DNA of 64,000 bases, from contig CAJBLW010000298.1 in NCBI GenBank assembly GCA_903953985.1, forward strand, positions 1 to 64,000, in the 5' to 3' direction. The position numbers and the translations under genes are program-made. The notes under the pieces were generated by a model that saw only the letters and a list, made by a program, of their open reading frames with translations, was not told the DNA's origin and made no database searches. Positions 33,306-41,512 of the stretch are shown here, in pieces. Origin of the DNA: an uncultured Burkholderiales bacterium. Lineage in GTDB: Bacteria > Pseudomonadota > Gammaproteobacteria > Burkholderiales > Burkholderiaceae_C. Within the stretch, counting starts at the first letter, position 1. Every line of letters starts with the position of its first letter.

Positions 33306-33964
33306 GATTGCAAGCTGCCCTGTCTGGCGACTTGGACCAGATCCTGGCCGATGAAGTGCGCATTGCCGAGCAGGCGGTGACGCACTCGATTCGTGAAGCC
33401 ACCGATGGCCTCAAGATCGAGCTGCGCAGCCAGATCACCGGTGCAGGCTTGGGCCAGCGCTTGGCCAATACCTGGCGCGGTGAGGTTTACCCCAAAGGCA
33501 AACTGAGCATCAAGGCGGCAGGCCTGGTCTACAGCCGCGCACCCGTCATCGTCGGTGCGCATGACCAGGGCGCGACGATTCGTTCCAAGGATGGATTCTG
33601 GCTGGCCATTCCCTTGCCCGCCGCCGGCAAAGGCCCGCGCGGCAAACGCATGACCCCCGGCCTTTGGGAAAAGCTGCGCGGCCAGCGCCTGCGTTTCATC
33701 TACCGTCGAGGCAAACCGTCGCTGCTCGTCGCAGAAAACCAGCGCGCCCGCCAAGGCCAACGCGGCGGCTTCTCGGCCGCCTCACAAAAGGCCCAAACCA
33801 CCGGCCGAGGGCTGGTCACGGTGCCGATGTTCCTGCTGGTGCCCCAAGTGACCCTGAAGAAGAAATTCGACATCGACCGCAGCGCGCGTCGCTGGATCAG
33901 CACGCTGGCCCAGCGCATTGCCAACCGTTTCGATGAAGCCGACCGCAAAGGGGTAACGTCATGA
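33302..33964 (+). CDS. DUF6441 phage protein
   Basis: A 220-residue basic protein matching DUF6441, found in many siphoviruses between head-tail connector and tail terminator genes. It has an N-terminal helical part and a conserved WRGEVYPKGKLSIKAAGLVY stretch. In position it corresponds to lambda gpZ, so a head-tail joining or tail completion role is likely. It overlaps both neighbours by 4 bp. Confidence 0.75.
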   Translation: MRLQAALSGDLDQILADEVRIAEQAVTHSIREATDGLKIELRSQITGAGLGQRLANTWRGEVYPKGKLSIKAAGLVYSRAPVIVGAHDQGATIRSKDGFWLAIPLPAAGKGPRGKRMTPGLWEKLRGQRLRFIYRRGKPSLLVAENQRARQGQRGGFSAASQKAQTTGRGLVTVPMFLLVPQVTLKKKFDIDRSARRWISTLAQRIANRFDEADRKGVTS

Positions 33965-34392
33965 GCCAAAGAGAGAACGCCATCGGTGCTTTGTTCGCGG
34001 TCCTCGGCCAGCTGTCCTTGGGAACAACGGTCAAGCGCAATGCCGCCTTGCCCGAGCGCATCGCGGAACACGCCATGGCGATTTTGCGAGACGGCGAGAT
34101 GGGCGAGCCCGAAGTATCCCTCTCGCCGCTGACCTACCACTGGCAGCACCAGGTGGCCATCGAACTGTTTGTCGCAGACCCGGATACCAGCACGCGCGAC
34201 GCGCGCATGGACGGTCTGCTCACCGAGCTCGCCACCCTGATCGAAACCGACCGGACGCTGGCCGGTGTTGTCGAGTACGTCGAAATCGGTCAGCCGAAGT
34301 TCGATGAACTGGCCCCCGAAGGCACGAGCGGCATCAAAGCCTGCCTGCTGCCCGTGGTCCTGCACTACAGCAGTGCCGGGCCACTGAACTGA
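33961..34392 (+). CDS. Tail terminator (gpU-like)
   Basis: A 143-residue protein at the position of lambda gpU, just before the tail tube gene. It has a mixed alpha/beta pattern with an acidic middle (VADPDTSTRDARMDGLLTEL). Such proteins are sometimes mislabelled acyl-CoA transferases in databases. It likely caps the tail tube and sets its end. Confidence 0.72.
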   Translation: MSQRENAIGALFAVLGQLSLGTTVKRNAALPERIAEHAMAILRDGEMGEPEVSLSPLTYHWQHQVAIELFVADPDTSTRDARMDGLLTELATLIETDRTLAGVVEYVEIGQPKFDELAPEGTSGIKACLLPVVLHYSSAGPLN

Positions 34393-34417
34393 ACCCACTT
34401 CCCAAGGAGAAAAACCT

Positions 34418-35356
34418 ATGGCCCGTGCCTACGGCGCGAACGCCAGCCTCTTGGCCGCGTTCGAATCCACCTATGGCAGCACCCCGGTAGATGGCTACTG
34501 GCAGCTGCCCTTTGTCTCCACCTCGCTCGGCTCTGAACAGGGGCTGATCGCCAATGACCTGATCGGTCTGGGGCGCGATCCGAGTGCGCCGATTCGCGAT
34601 GTCATCAAAGTCGAAGGCGACATGGTCGTGCCGCTGGATGTGCGCCACATCGGCCTGTGGCTCAAAGCCTTGCTCGGGGAAGCTGCTACCAGTGGCACGG
34701 GTGTGATGACCCACACCTTCACCTCTGGCAAACCAAGCCTGCCCAGCCTCACCCTGGAAACGGGTCTGCCGGATATCCCGGCCTGGTTTGTCGCTTCCGG
34801 CGTCATGGTCAACAGCCTGCAGGTGGGCTTTGCCCGATCGGGAGCTGCAAACGCCACGGTCGGTCTGGTGGCCCAGGGTGAGGTGCGGCGCACCGCCACG
34901 CTGGATGACACCCCGGCCACGCGCGAATTGCAGCGCTTCAACCAGTTTCAAGGCCAAATCCTGCGCGAGGGACAGGCCCTGGGCAATGTGGTCTCGGCGC
35001 AGCTGACCTATGCCAACAACCTGGAACGCATCGAAACCATCCGTTCCGACGGCAAGATTGACGGCGCGGATCCGACGGTGGCCAGCCTCACCGGCAACCT
35101 GGAAGTGCGCTTTGCCGACACCACGCTGATCGATGCCGCGACGAACAACACGCCGTTGGAATTGACCTTTGGCTACGCGATCGATGCCGATCATCGGCTG
35201 ACCTTCATCGCCCATGAGGTCTATCTGCCCAAACCCAAGCTCTCCATCTCCGGACCCGGCGGCATCCAGGCCACTTTCGAGTGGCAAGCTGCCAAGGCCA
35301 CCAGCGTGGCCCGCATGTTCACCGTCGAGCTGGTGAACGACGTTTCTTCCTACTGA
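34418..35356 (+). CDS. Tail tube protein
   Basis: A 312-residue protein with the phage tail-tube pattern: N-terminal YGANASLLAAFESTYGSTPV, beta-rich body and a C-terminal region ending VARMFTVELVNDVSSY. It occupies the place of lambda gpV and is followed by the frameshifting G/GT chaperone pair. A strong AAGGAG site precedes the ATG. Confidence 0.88.
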   Translation: MARAYGANASLLAAFESTYGSTPVDGYWQLPFVSTSLGSEQGLIANDLIGLGRDPSAPIRDVIKVEGDMVVPLDVRHIGLWLKALLGEAATSGTGVMTHTFTSGKPSLPSLTLETGLPDIPAWFVASGVMVNSLQVGFARSGAANATVGLVAQGEVRRTATLDDTPATRELQRFNQFQGQILREGQALGNVVSAQLTYANNLERIETIRSDGKIDGADPTVASLTGNLEVRFADTTLIDAATNNTPLELTFGYAIDADHRLTFIAHEVYLPKPKLSISGPGGIQATFEWQAAKATSVARMFTVELVNDVSSY

Positions 35357-35376
35357 TCACCCGACCGAGGTTTCTC

Positions 35377-35727
35377 ATGATCAAACTCAATCTCCCGCTT
35401 GAGCCGCACTGGATCACGCTGGCCGCCGGCGTGCGCCTGCAGGTACGCCCCGCCACCACGGCGCTGGTCATGGCCGCCCGCCATGCCGCCTCCAAAGTGG
35501 CCGGCACAGATACCGCTGCGGCCGGCGAGCGTACCGCCACCCTCATCACCGAACTGGCCAAGCTGGCCGTGCTGGCCTGGGAAGGTGTGGCCGACGACAA
35601 GGGCAAACCGGCTCCTGTCACGCCCGAGGGTGTCGCCGCGCTGATGGAGCACTGGCTGCTGGCCGATGCCTTCGAACGTGAATACCTCGCCGGCCTCTAC
35701 GCCCTGGATTCTGAAAAAAACGCCTGA
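35377..35727 (+). CDS. Tail assembly chaperone (gpG-like)
   Basis: A 116-residue protein between the tail tube and tape measure genes, the site of the G/GT chaperones in lambda-like phages. Its last codons contain the slippery heptamer AAAAAAC at 35715-35721. Ribosomes that stay in frame end at 35727; those that slip by -1 continue into the frame to 36038. The start is at the ATG at 35377. Confidence 0.85.
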   Translation: MIKLNLPLEPHWITLAAGVRLQVRPATTALVMAARHAASKVAGTDTAAAGERTATLITELAKLAVLAWEGVADDKGKPAPVTPEGVAALMEHWLLADAFEREYLAGLYALDSEKNA

Positions 35728-35760
35728 AGGCCCGCACCGCGTGGCACTTCGGTGGCGGGC
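35715..35760 (+). other. Programmed -1 frameshift site
   Basis: The heptamer A-AAA-AAC lies in the correct phase in the gpG-like frame. Eight bases downstream a hairpin forms from GCCCGCACC (35730-35738) and GGTGGCGGGC (35751-35760) with one bulge. The -1 frame is then open for 106 codons to 36038. Heptamer, spacing, stem and open frame together make a textbook signal. Confidence 0.88.
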
Positions 35761-36038
35761 CGAGCTATTGCAGCGCCTGTCTTCAAAGCTGCCCCGAACC
35801 GTGCCCCGAGTGCCCGTACACCATGAACGCGCCCGAGAGCCTGGAAGGCTGGCAAGCGGCCAGTGCGATTGACATCTGTGCCAGCCAGTTGCGCATGGCG
35901 CAGGGCCGAGTGGTCGGGCTGGATCTGAATTCTTGGATGCTGGCCTGCGAGTGCACGGGGCTGGACAAGGCCACTGCGATCGATCTCTTCCCGGCAGTCG
36001 AGGCGGGTCTGATGAGCACATTGCAGCAAGACGAATAA
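35721..36038 (+). CDS. gpT part of the G-T frameshift fusion
   Basis: This frame has no need of its own start: it is reached by the -1 slip at 35715-35721 and adds 105 residues to the first 115 of gpG. The first part is Cys-rich (CSACLQSCPEPCPECPY), perhaps metal-binding, then comes a helical DUF1799-like body. An internal ATG at 35823 could give a 71-residue product but lacks strong support. The GT fusion normally recruits tail tube subunits to the tape measure. Confidence 0.82.
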   Translation, partial: RLKARTAWHFGGGPSYCSACLQSCPEPCPECPYTMNAPESLEGWQAASAIDICASQLRMAQGRVVGLDLNSWMLACECTGLDKATAIDLFPAVEAGLMSTLQQDE

Positions 36039-36056
36039 CGCGACGACTGATTTCAA

Positions 36057-38678
36057 ATGGCTGAACGCAACCTCTCCATCCGCCTGGCTGTGGTCGACGG
36101 CGGCAAGGTCAAAGCCGAGCTGTCCGAGATTGGTGAGAAGGGGGAGCGCTCGCTCAAAAAAATCGAGGCGGCAGCCACGCCAGCGTCTGGTGGTCTGAAA
36201 CTGTTGTCGTCTGCAGCCAACGATGCGAAATTCCAGCTCGAAGCCGCCACCGAGCGTCTGGGTCTGTTGGGTTCGGTCCTGGGCAAACTCGGTCCTGCTG
36301 GTCTGATTGCCGGTGCCAGCATCGCTGCCTTGGGTGTGGGTATCACGGCCTTGGTCATGCCAGTGGCCCGGGTCGGCGACGAGTTCTTCAAACTCTCGCA
36401 AAAGACTGGCGTTTCCGTAGAAGCGCTCACTGCGCTGGACTATGCGGCCAAGCTCTCGGATGTCACCACCGAAGGACTGACCAAGGCGCTACAGAAACTG
36501 TCAGTCGCCATGTTCGACACCCAGGTCAATGGCCAAGAGGGCAGCGCCGCCCTCAAGGCCTTGAGCGTCTCAGCCACGGATGCGCATGGGCAAATTCGTC
36601 CCACCGAAGCCGTCCTGCTTGATCTGGCCGAGAAATTCGCCGACATGCCGGATGGTGCGGACAAGGCTGCACTGGCTGTCAAGCTCTTCGGCAAGGAAGG
36701 TCTGGCCATCATTCCCTTCCTCAACCAGGGACGAGAGGGCATTACGGCGCTGATGGAAGAAGCCCAGCGCCTGGGCCTCGTGATGTCCGAAGACGTGGCC
36801 CGTGTATCCGAGGTCTTCAACGACAACCTCACGCGTCTCTCGGCCATCTTTGAAGGCGTGCAGCGCCAGATCGGCGCAGCGGTCATTCCCATCCTGGCGG
36901 ACTTCACTGAGCAGGTCATCCTGGCGCAGACCGAGACGGGCAGTTTCAGCAACGAGCTGCAGCGCATTACGGCCAACCGTGAGGCCACCATTACCTTCCT
37001 CGAGTCCGTTGCATCGGGTCTGGCCTTCATCGCCGAGTCGGCGGTGCTCTTGAAGCGCGTGATTGCCCAACCGTTTGACAGCCTGTCGGTGGTCGGCAAG
37101 GACATCGAAACCTGGTTCAAGACGGACATGCTGCGCTCGGGCAAGGCGATGGGGTTGGACCCCAAGGCCATCGATGCCGAAATCGCCAAGCTGAAAGCCG
37201 CGCGCGACGACTATGTGCGTGCCGCCAATGACCGGCTCTTCAACATCAATCAAAACCCAGGCTACGCCGACCGGGTCGCCAAGTTCTTTGACGAGCAGCG
37301 CCGCACGGTGCGCGTCATGGGCCAGAAATTCGTGCTGGACACCGAGGCGCAGGCCAAGGAGGTTCAGGCAATCTACGACAAGTTTCTGCCGACCCTACCT
37401 AGGAAGGCACGCCCGGCCTTGGATCTCTCCGGCTTCGAGAAATCCAAGCCCGTAGAAAAGCTCAACGAAGGCGAAGCCTTCCTCAATCAACTGCGCTCGC
37501 GCCTGACCAGAACGCAAGAGGGGGAAGCCGCTGAACTGCGCGCCCGCGCCCTGCAGATCGAGGCCAAGGGCTACCAGGGGGTGGCGGCGCAAGCCGAGCA
37601 GTACATCCAGGTGCTCGAAGCTATCGAGCGCCAGAAAGAAAAAGACAAGGCCTTCGAGGCTTACGAAAAAGAAGAAGCCAACGCCCGCAAGATCGTCGAA
37701 ACCCTGATCGGCGGCAATCGCCAGCGGATCGAAGGTGTGCAGCTGCAGCGCGAGATGCTGGACCTGTCAGCGAGCGAACGCACAGTCCTGCAAACCCGCA
37801 CCGAACTGGAAAAGTCCGCAGCGGCTGCGCGCAAGGAAGCCAGCCAAATCCAGGACGCCGATCTGCGTGCCCAGACCATCGAGGCCATCAACGACGCCTT
37901 GGCGCGCCAACTCCCCATTCTTGAAAACCTCACCCGCGCCAATGCCGACTACCAGCGCAGTGCGGAGTTCGGTGCCAAGGTGGCCCTGCGTACCTATATC
38001 GAGGATGCCACCAACGCCGCCAAGCAGGCCGAGCGGGCGGTGACCGGGGCGTTCAAGTCTATGGAGGATGCGCTCACCCAGTTTGTGATGACCGGCAAGC
38101 TGGACTTCAACAGCCTGGCCAACTCCATCATCAGCGACCTGATCCGCATCCAGATCCAGCGCGCCATCACCTTGCCTTTGGCGAACTTTGCGATGAGCCT
38201 GTTTGCGCCGGCGGCCAGCGCCGCGCTGCCCTTGGGCTCGGGTGACCTGATGGGCGTGAACGCCAATATCGCGCACAGCGGAGGCCTGCTCGGGGGCGAC
38301 GGCCTGCCATTGCGGCAGGTCAGTGCCACCCTGTTCGCCGGTGCGCGCCGCTTCCACACCGGTGGCCTGGTGTCGGGTGAAGTACCGATCATCGCCCGCC
38401 AGGGTGAGGCCGTCTTCACGCCGGGGCAGTTGCGTGCCTTGGGCGGTGCCGTGGCGGGCAAGCCCCAGATCAACGTGGAAGTTAATGTGATCAACCGTGC
38501 CAGTGGCGTTGAAACCCGCGTCGAGCAGCAACAGCAGCCCGATGGCAGCACCCGGCTCGATGTCATCGTCGAACAGATGGAAGCGCGCATGGCCCGGTCG
38601 ATTTCCCAAGGTTCCGGTTTGGCGCCAACCTTGGAGCGCCGTTATGGACTCAATCCAGCCGCAGGCGCGATGCGATGA
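36057..38678 (+). CDS. Tail tape measure protein
   Basis: An 873-residue protein, the longest in the phage, rich in helix and coiled coil. A hydrophobic segment near residues 80-105 (PAGLIAGASIAALGVGITAL) is typical. The C-terminal part (from about 660) resembles lambda gpH-like minor tail domains (ALTQFVMTGKLDFNSLANSI). Its length sets tail length, suggesting a tail around 130 nm by the usual 1.5 Angstrom per residue. Confidence 0.92.
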   Translation: MAERNLSIRLAVVDGGKVKAELSEIGEKGERSLKKIEAAATPASGGLKLLSSAANDAKFQLEAATERLGLLGSVLGKLGPAGLIAGASIAALGVGITALVMPVARVGDEFFKLSQKTGVSVEALTALDYAAKLSDVTTEGLTKALQKLSVAMFDTQVNGQEGSAALKALSVSATDAHGQIRPTEAVLLDLAEKFADMPDGADKAALAVKLFGKEGLAIIPFLNQGREGITALMEEAQRLGLVMSEDVARVSEVFNDNLTRLSAIFEGVQRQIGAAVIPILADFTEQVILAQTETGSFSNELQRITANREATITFLESVASGLAFIAESAVLLKRVIAQPFDSLSVVGKDIETWFKTDMLRSGKAMGLDPKAIDAEIAKLKAARDDYVRAANDRLFNINQNPGYADRVAKFFDEQRRTVRVMGQKFVLDTEAQAKEVQAIYDKFLPTLPRKARPALDLSGFEKSKPVEKLNEGEAFLNQLRSRLTRTQEGEAAELRARALQIEAKGYQGVAAQAEQYIQVLEAIERQKEKDKAFEAYEKEEANARKIVETLIGGNRQRIEGVQLQREMLDLSASERTVLQTRTELEKSAAAARKEASQIQDADLRAQTIEAINDALARQLPILENLTRANADYQRSAEFGAKVALRTYIEDATNAAKQAERAVTGAFKSMEDALTQFVMTGKLDFNSLANSIISDLIRIQIQRAITLPLANFAMSLFAPAASAALPLGSGDLMGVNANIAHSGGLLGGDGLPLRQVSATLFAGARRFHTGGLVSGEVPIIARQGEAVFTPGQLRALGGAVAGKPQINVEVNVINRASGVETRVEQQQQPDGSTRLDVIVEQMEARMARSISQGSGLAPTLERRYGLNPAAGAMR

Positions 38679-39160
38679 ATATCACCTGGCCCACAACACT
38701 GCCGCTGCCCTCGGTCGAAGGCTATGGTCTCACGCCGCAAGAGGCTGTGCTGCGCACTGACATGGAATCGGGCCCGGCGCGCCAGCGTCGCCGGTTTCGG
38801 CAAACGCCCACGCGTATTACCGTGCGCTGGCTGTTTAGCGAGTTTGAGTTTGCCCTGTTCGAGGCTTGGTACAAGTACCACGCCGACGAGGGCGGGCAGT
38901 GGTTCGAGATCACCTTGCTTGGCGGCCTGGGCCTCTTGCCCCATGAAGCTCGTTTCACCCGCCAGTTTGAAGCCCAACTTCGTTCGGCCCGACGCTGGGA
39001 CGTCAAGGGCGAGCTGGAAATCCGCGAGCGGCCCACGCTCGATGAAGGTGCGCTCAATCTGATGCTGGAGCTGAACGCTGACGACCTGTTCGCGATGCGC
39101 GGCGAGCTGCACCAGCTAGTGCATGTCACTTTGCCGCGACATCTGCCTATTCAAATCTGA
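38675..39160 (+). CDS. Distal tail protein, gpM-like position
   Basis: A 161-residue protein directly after the tape measure gene (4-bp overlap). Features are WPTTLPLPSVEGYGLTPQEA and a Trp/aromatic-rich centre (FEFALFEAWYKYHADEGGQW), which I know from phage tail proteins of unknown detail next to the tape measure. It likely joins the tape measure and the tip complex. Confidence 0.72.
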   Translation: MNITWPTTLPLPSVEGYGLTPQEAVLRTDMESGPARQRRRFRQTPTRITVRWLFSEFEFALFEAWYKYHADEGGQWFEITLLGGLGLLPHEARFTRQFEAQLRSARRWDVKGELEIRERPTLDEGALNLMLELNADDLFAMRGELHQLVHVTLPRHLPIQI

Positions 39161-39174
39161 CCCGAAAAATTCAC

Positions 39175-39813
39175 ATGAGCCTACAAACCGATCTGCACAA
39201 CGCCGTGACCCAGGTGACGGCTGACAGTGCGCTACTGCATGCCGTTGTGCATGGCAGCACGCAGGACACAGTCGGCACCGAAGGTGGTCTGGTTGTCACC
39301 GTGGCCAAACTGCTGCATGACGCCGATGCGCGCATCAATGCGTCTGCAGGGGGCATTCTCGCGCAAAGCCAGTCGGCCGCCCAAGATGCGCTGACCTCAG
39401 CCGAGTTGGCTTCCAGTGAAGCCGATCGTGCGCAGTCGGTGGCCAGCCAGGGTGTGACTGACACGCATACCGTACTGCAATTGATTCAAACCAGCGGTAA
39501 TCAAATCCTCGTGGATGCCGAAGCAGTGCTGCAGCAAGTCATCGCCCGGTTGCTGGCCGTTGGTCTGCCCGACTCCTTGATCGGTGCGCACGGCATGCTG
39601 CTCAAGGTCAAGGCCGATGAATCCGGCTATGAGCTGGTGAACACCGCAGCCCTGCCGCGCTTCTATGGATTCCATCTGTCCAGCGACGGCTCAGAATTGC
39701 TGCTCACCGAAGGGCGTGATACCGATTTCATTGCCGCAAATTTCCTGACCTGGACGCTCGCCGAGGGGGTCAGCTTTGCCATCCATGACAACGCGCTGGA
39801 GATGCAACTGTGA
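39175..39813 (+). CDS. Tail fibre stalk-like protein
   Basis: A 212-residue protein. The first 130 residues are helical and Ala/Ser-rich with coiled-coil periodicity (AQDALTSAELASSEADRAQS). The C-terminal 60 residues are beta-rich. It lies immediately before the RCC1-type fibre gene, which it overlaps by 4 bp, and may form the trimeric stalk to which the propeller proteins bind. No family recognised. Confidence 0.6.
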   Translation: MSLQTDLHNAVTQVTADSALLHAVVHGSTQDTVGTEGGLVVTVAKLLHDADARINASAGGILAQSQSAAQDALTSAELASSEADRAQSVASQGVTDTHTVLQLIQTSGNQILVDAEAVLQQVIARLLAVGLPDSLIGAHGMLLKVKADESGYELVNTAALPRFYGFHLSSDGSELLLTEGRDTDFIAANFLTWTLAEGVSFAIHDNALEMQL

Positions 39814-41480
39814 ATCTCGATATCTCAGCGCTCGGTTATCGCTGGTGTGGCATCTACTCCCCGTATCTCAGTTACCGCGATGGTGATGTGGTGTTCAAGG
39901 AGGGTGGGGCCTGGGTGATCCGCCACGGGCAGCCGCAGCCGTTTGCACTCGGTCAGCAAGACGCTGTGCTCAAAGGGCATTTGCTGACCGGTGGCGTGTC
40001 TGTGGGCGGCATCGGCAGCATGGTGCTCCACGCCAATGGCGCGGATGGTGTGGAATTTCGTTTCATGGCCGACCGCAACGGCACGATTGCCACGGCCTTG
40101 ATGAATACCGACCGCGCGGCTGCGGACTATCACAGCTCGAACTACTTCATGGCCGCGGTCATGAACGACGGCTCGGTACGCGCGTGGGGGCGCTCTCTCT
40201 CCGGGCAGCAAGGGACCGGCAATACCGGCGACATTGGCCGCACCTTTCCCGCGCGGGTGGCGTTCCCACCCGGCACGCCCCGCGTCGTGTCGGTGACCTG
40301 CTTGTGGGATGACACCTACTTTATCGATGCCGAGGGTGGACTTTGGCACGCCGGGGGAAACAGCGGCTATGGCTCACCGACGGCGAGCGCCAATCCGGTA
40401 CCCCGACGTGTCAATGGGGTCGGCCAATTGCCGGCCAACGCGGTGGTCAAACAGATGATCACTGGCCATGACTGGTATGGCTACCGCATGCTCGCATGCC
40501 TGGACGCACAAGGCCGGGTCTATGTTTGGGGCGCCAACCAGCAGGGCAGCCTGGGCTTGGGCCACACCGCAGTGGTGACCACGCCGCAACTTGTGCCCTT
40601 CACTGCGGACACCCCGATCAAAGCGGTGTTCCTGTCAGGCGGTACCTATGCCGCCAGTTACCTGATCGACACTGCTGGCAAATTATGGGTTGCCGGCGAA
40701 GCCAATTCCTGTGGCTTCGGCAGCGACCAATACACCCACCGCCTCTGGATGCCTTGGGGCACAGAAAAGCGGGTCAAGAAAGTGTTCTGCTCCGAGTCCG
40801 ATGCTCATTGGGTGGCGGGCAGTCAGTACTACCGCAGTTATGGCGTCATCCTCGAAGATGGCGCGCTTTTCCGTTGGGGCCATGACGAAGGTCAGACCTC
40901 TGGCATCTGGGGCACCGGGTACACCGGCTCCATCTTCTCCGGCCATGCGCTGTTCCCGTACAAAGTACTCGATGGCGTGGCGGATGCTTACGCGGTGTCC
41001 GGTGGTTATGGGCGAACGCTCGTGCTGATGCAGGATGGCACCGTGCGCCATACAGGTTACGACGGATACAACCTGGGGGGTGGTAATGGCAATCGCACGC
41101 AGTGGACCACCGTCGGCGGCGACTTTCTGACGCAAGTGACCAAGCTGCGCATGTACGGCAGCAGTTATGGCTCATCGGCCATGGCACTGCGAGCTGACGG
41201 CAAGGCGGTGGGCTGGGGCATGGGTGGTGCCGGTCAATGCGGCAACGGCTACGCCGATTCGGGCAACTCGCCCAACCGTTTCGTGCTGATAGACAGGCCG
41301 ATTGTCGATTTCTCGCGCTCGGGCGTGATGGGCTGCGGCGAAGGTGGCGAATACCACTACGGTGCCTATCACTTCCTCACCCGCGATGGTCAGGTGATGT
41401 CGACCGGTTACGGCAGCTACGGCCAAACGGGTGACGACGACAGCGACCATCGCTTCGCGCCGTCACCGATCCTGTTCTGA
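39810..41480 (+). CDS. RCC1-repeat tail fibre protein 1
   Basis: A 556-residue protein that starts with GTG. Residues 1-60 resemble a carbohydrate-binding-like module (YLSYRDGDVVFKEGGAWVIR). The rest is a series of RCC1-type repeats (VRAWGRSLSGQQGTGNTGDI; VYVWGANQQGSLGLGHTAVV; AVGWGMGGAGQCGNGYADSG) that would form a beta-propeller. Place between tape measure and tip genes points to a receptor-binding protein. RCC1 propellers are best known in eukaryotes, so their use in a phage tail is notable. A diverged copy follows. Confidence 0.82.
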   Translation: MNLDISALGYRWCGIYSPYLSYRDGDVVFKEGGAWVIRHGQPQPFALGQQDAVLKGHLLTGGVSVGGIGSMVLHANGADGVEFRFMADRNGTIATALMNTDRAAADYHSSNYFMAAVMNDGSVRAWGRSLSGQQGTGNTGDIGRTFPARVAFPPGTPRVVSVTCLWDDTYFIDAEGGLWHAGGNSGYGSPTASANPVPRRVNGVGQLPANAVVKQMITGHDWYGYRMLACLDAQGRVYVWGANQQGSLGLGHTAVVTTPQLVPFTADTPIKAVFLSGGTYAASYLIDTAGKLWVAGEANSCGFGSDQYTHRLWMPWGTEKRVKKVFCSESDAHWVAGSQYYRSYGVILEDGALFRWGHDEGQTSGIWGTGYTGSIFSGHALFPYKVLDGVADAYAVSGGYGRTLVLMQDGTVRHTGYDGYNLGGGNGNRTQWTTVGGDFLTQVTKLRMYGSSYGSSAMALRADGKAVGWGMGGAGQCGNGYADSGNSPNRFVLIDRPIVDFSRSGVMGCGEGGEYHYGAYHFLTRDGQVMSTGYGSYGQTGDDDSDHRFAPSPILF

Positions 41481-41512
41481 ATTCCGACCTTACATTTCTT
41501 CAAGGACTGTTC

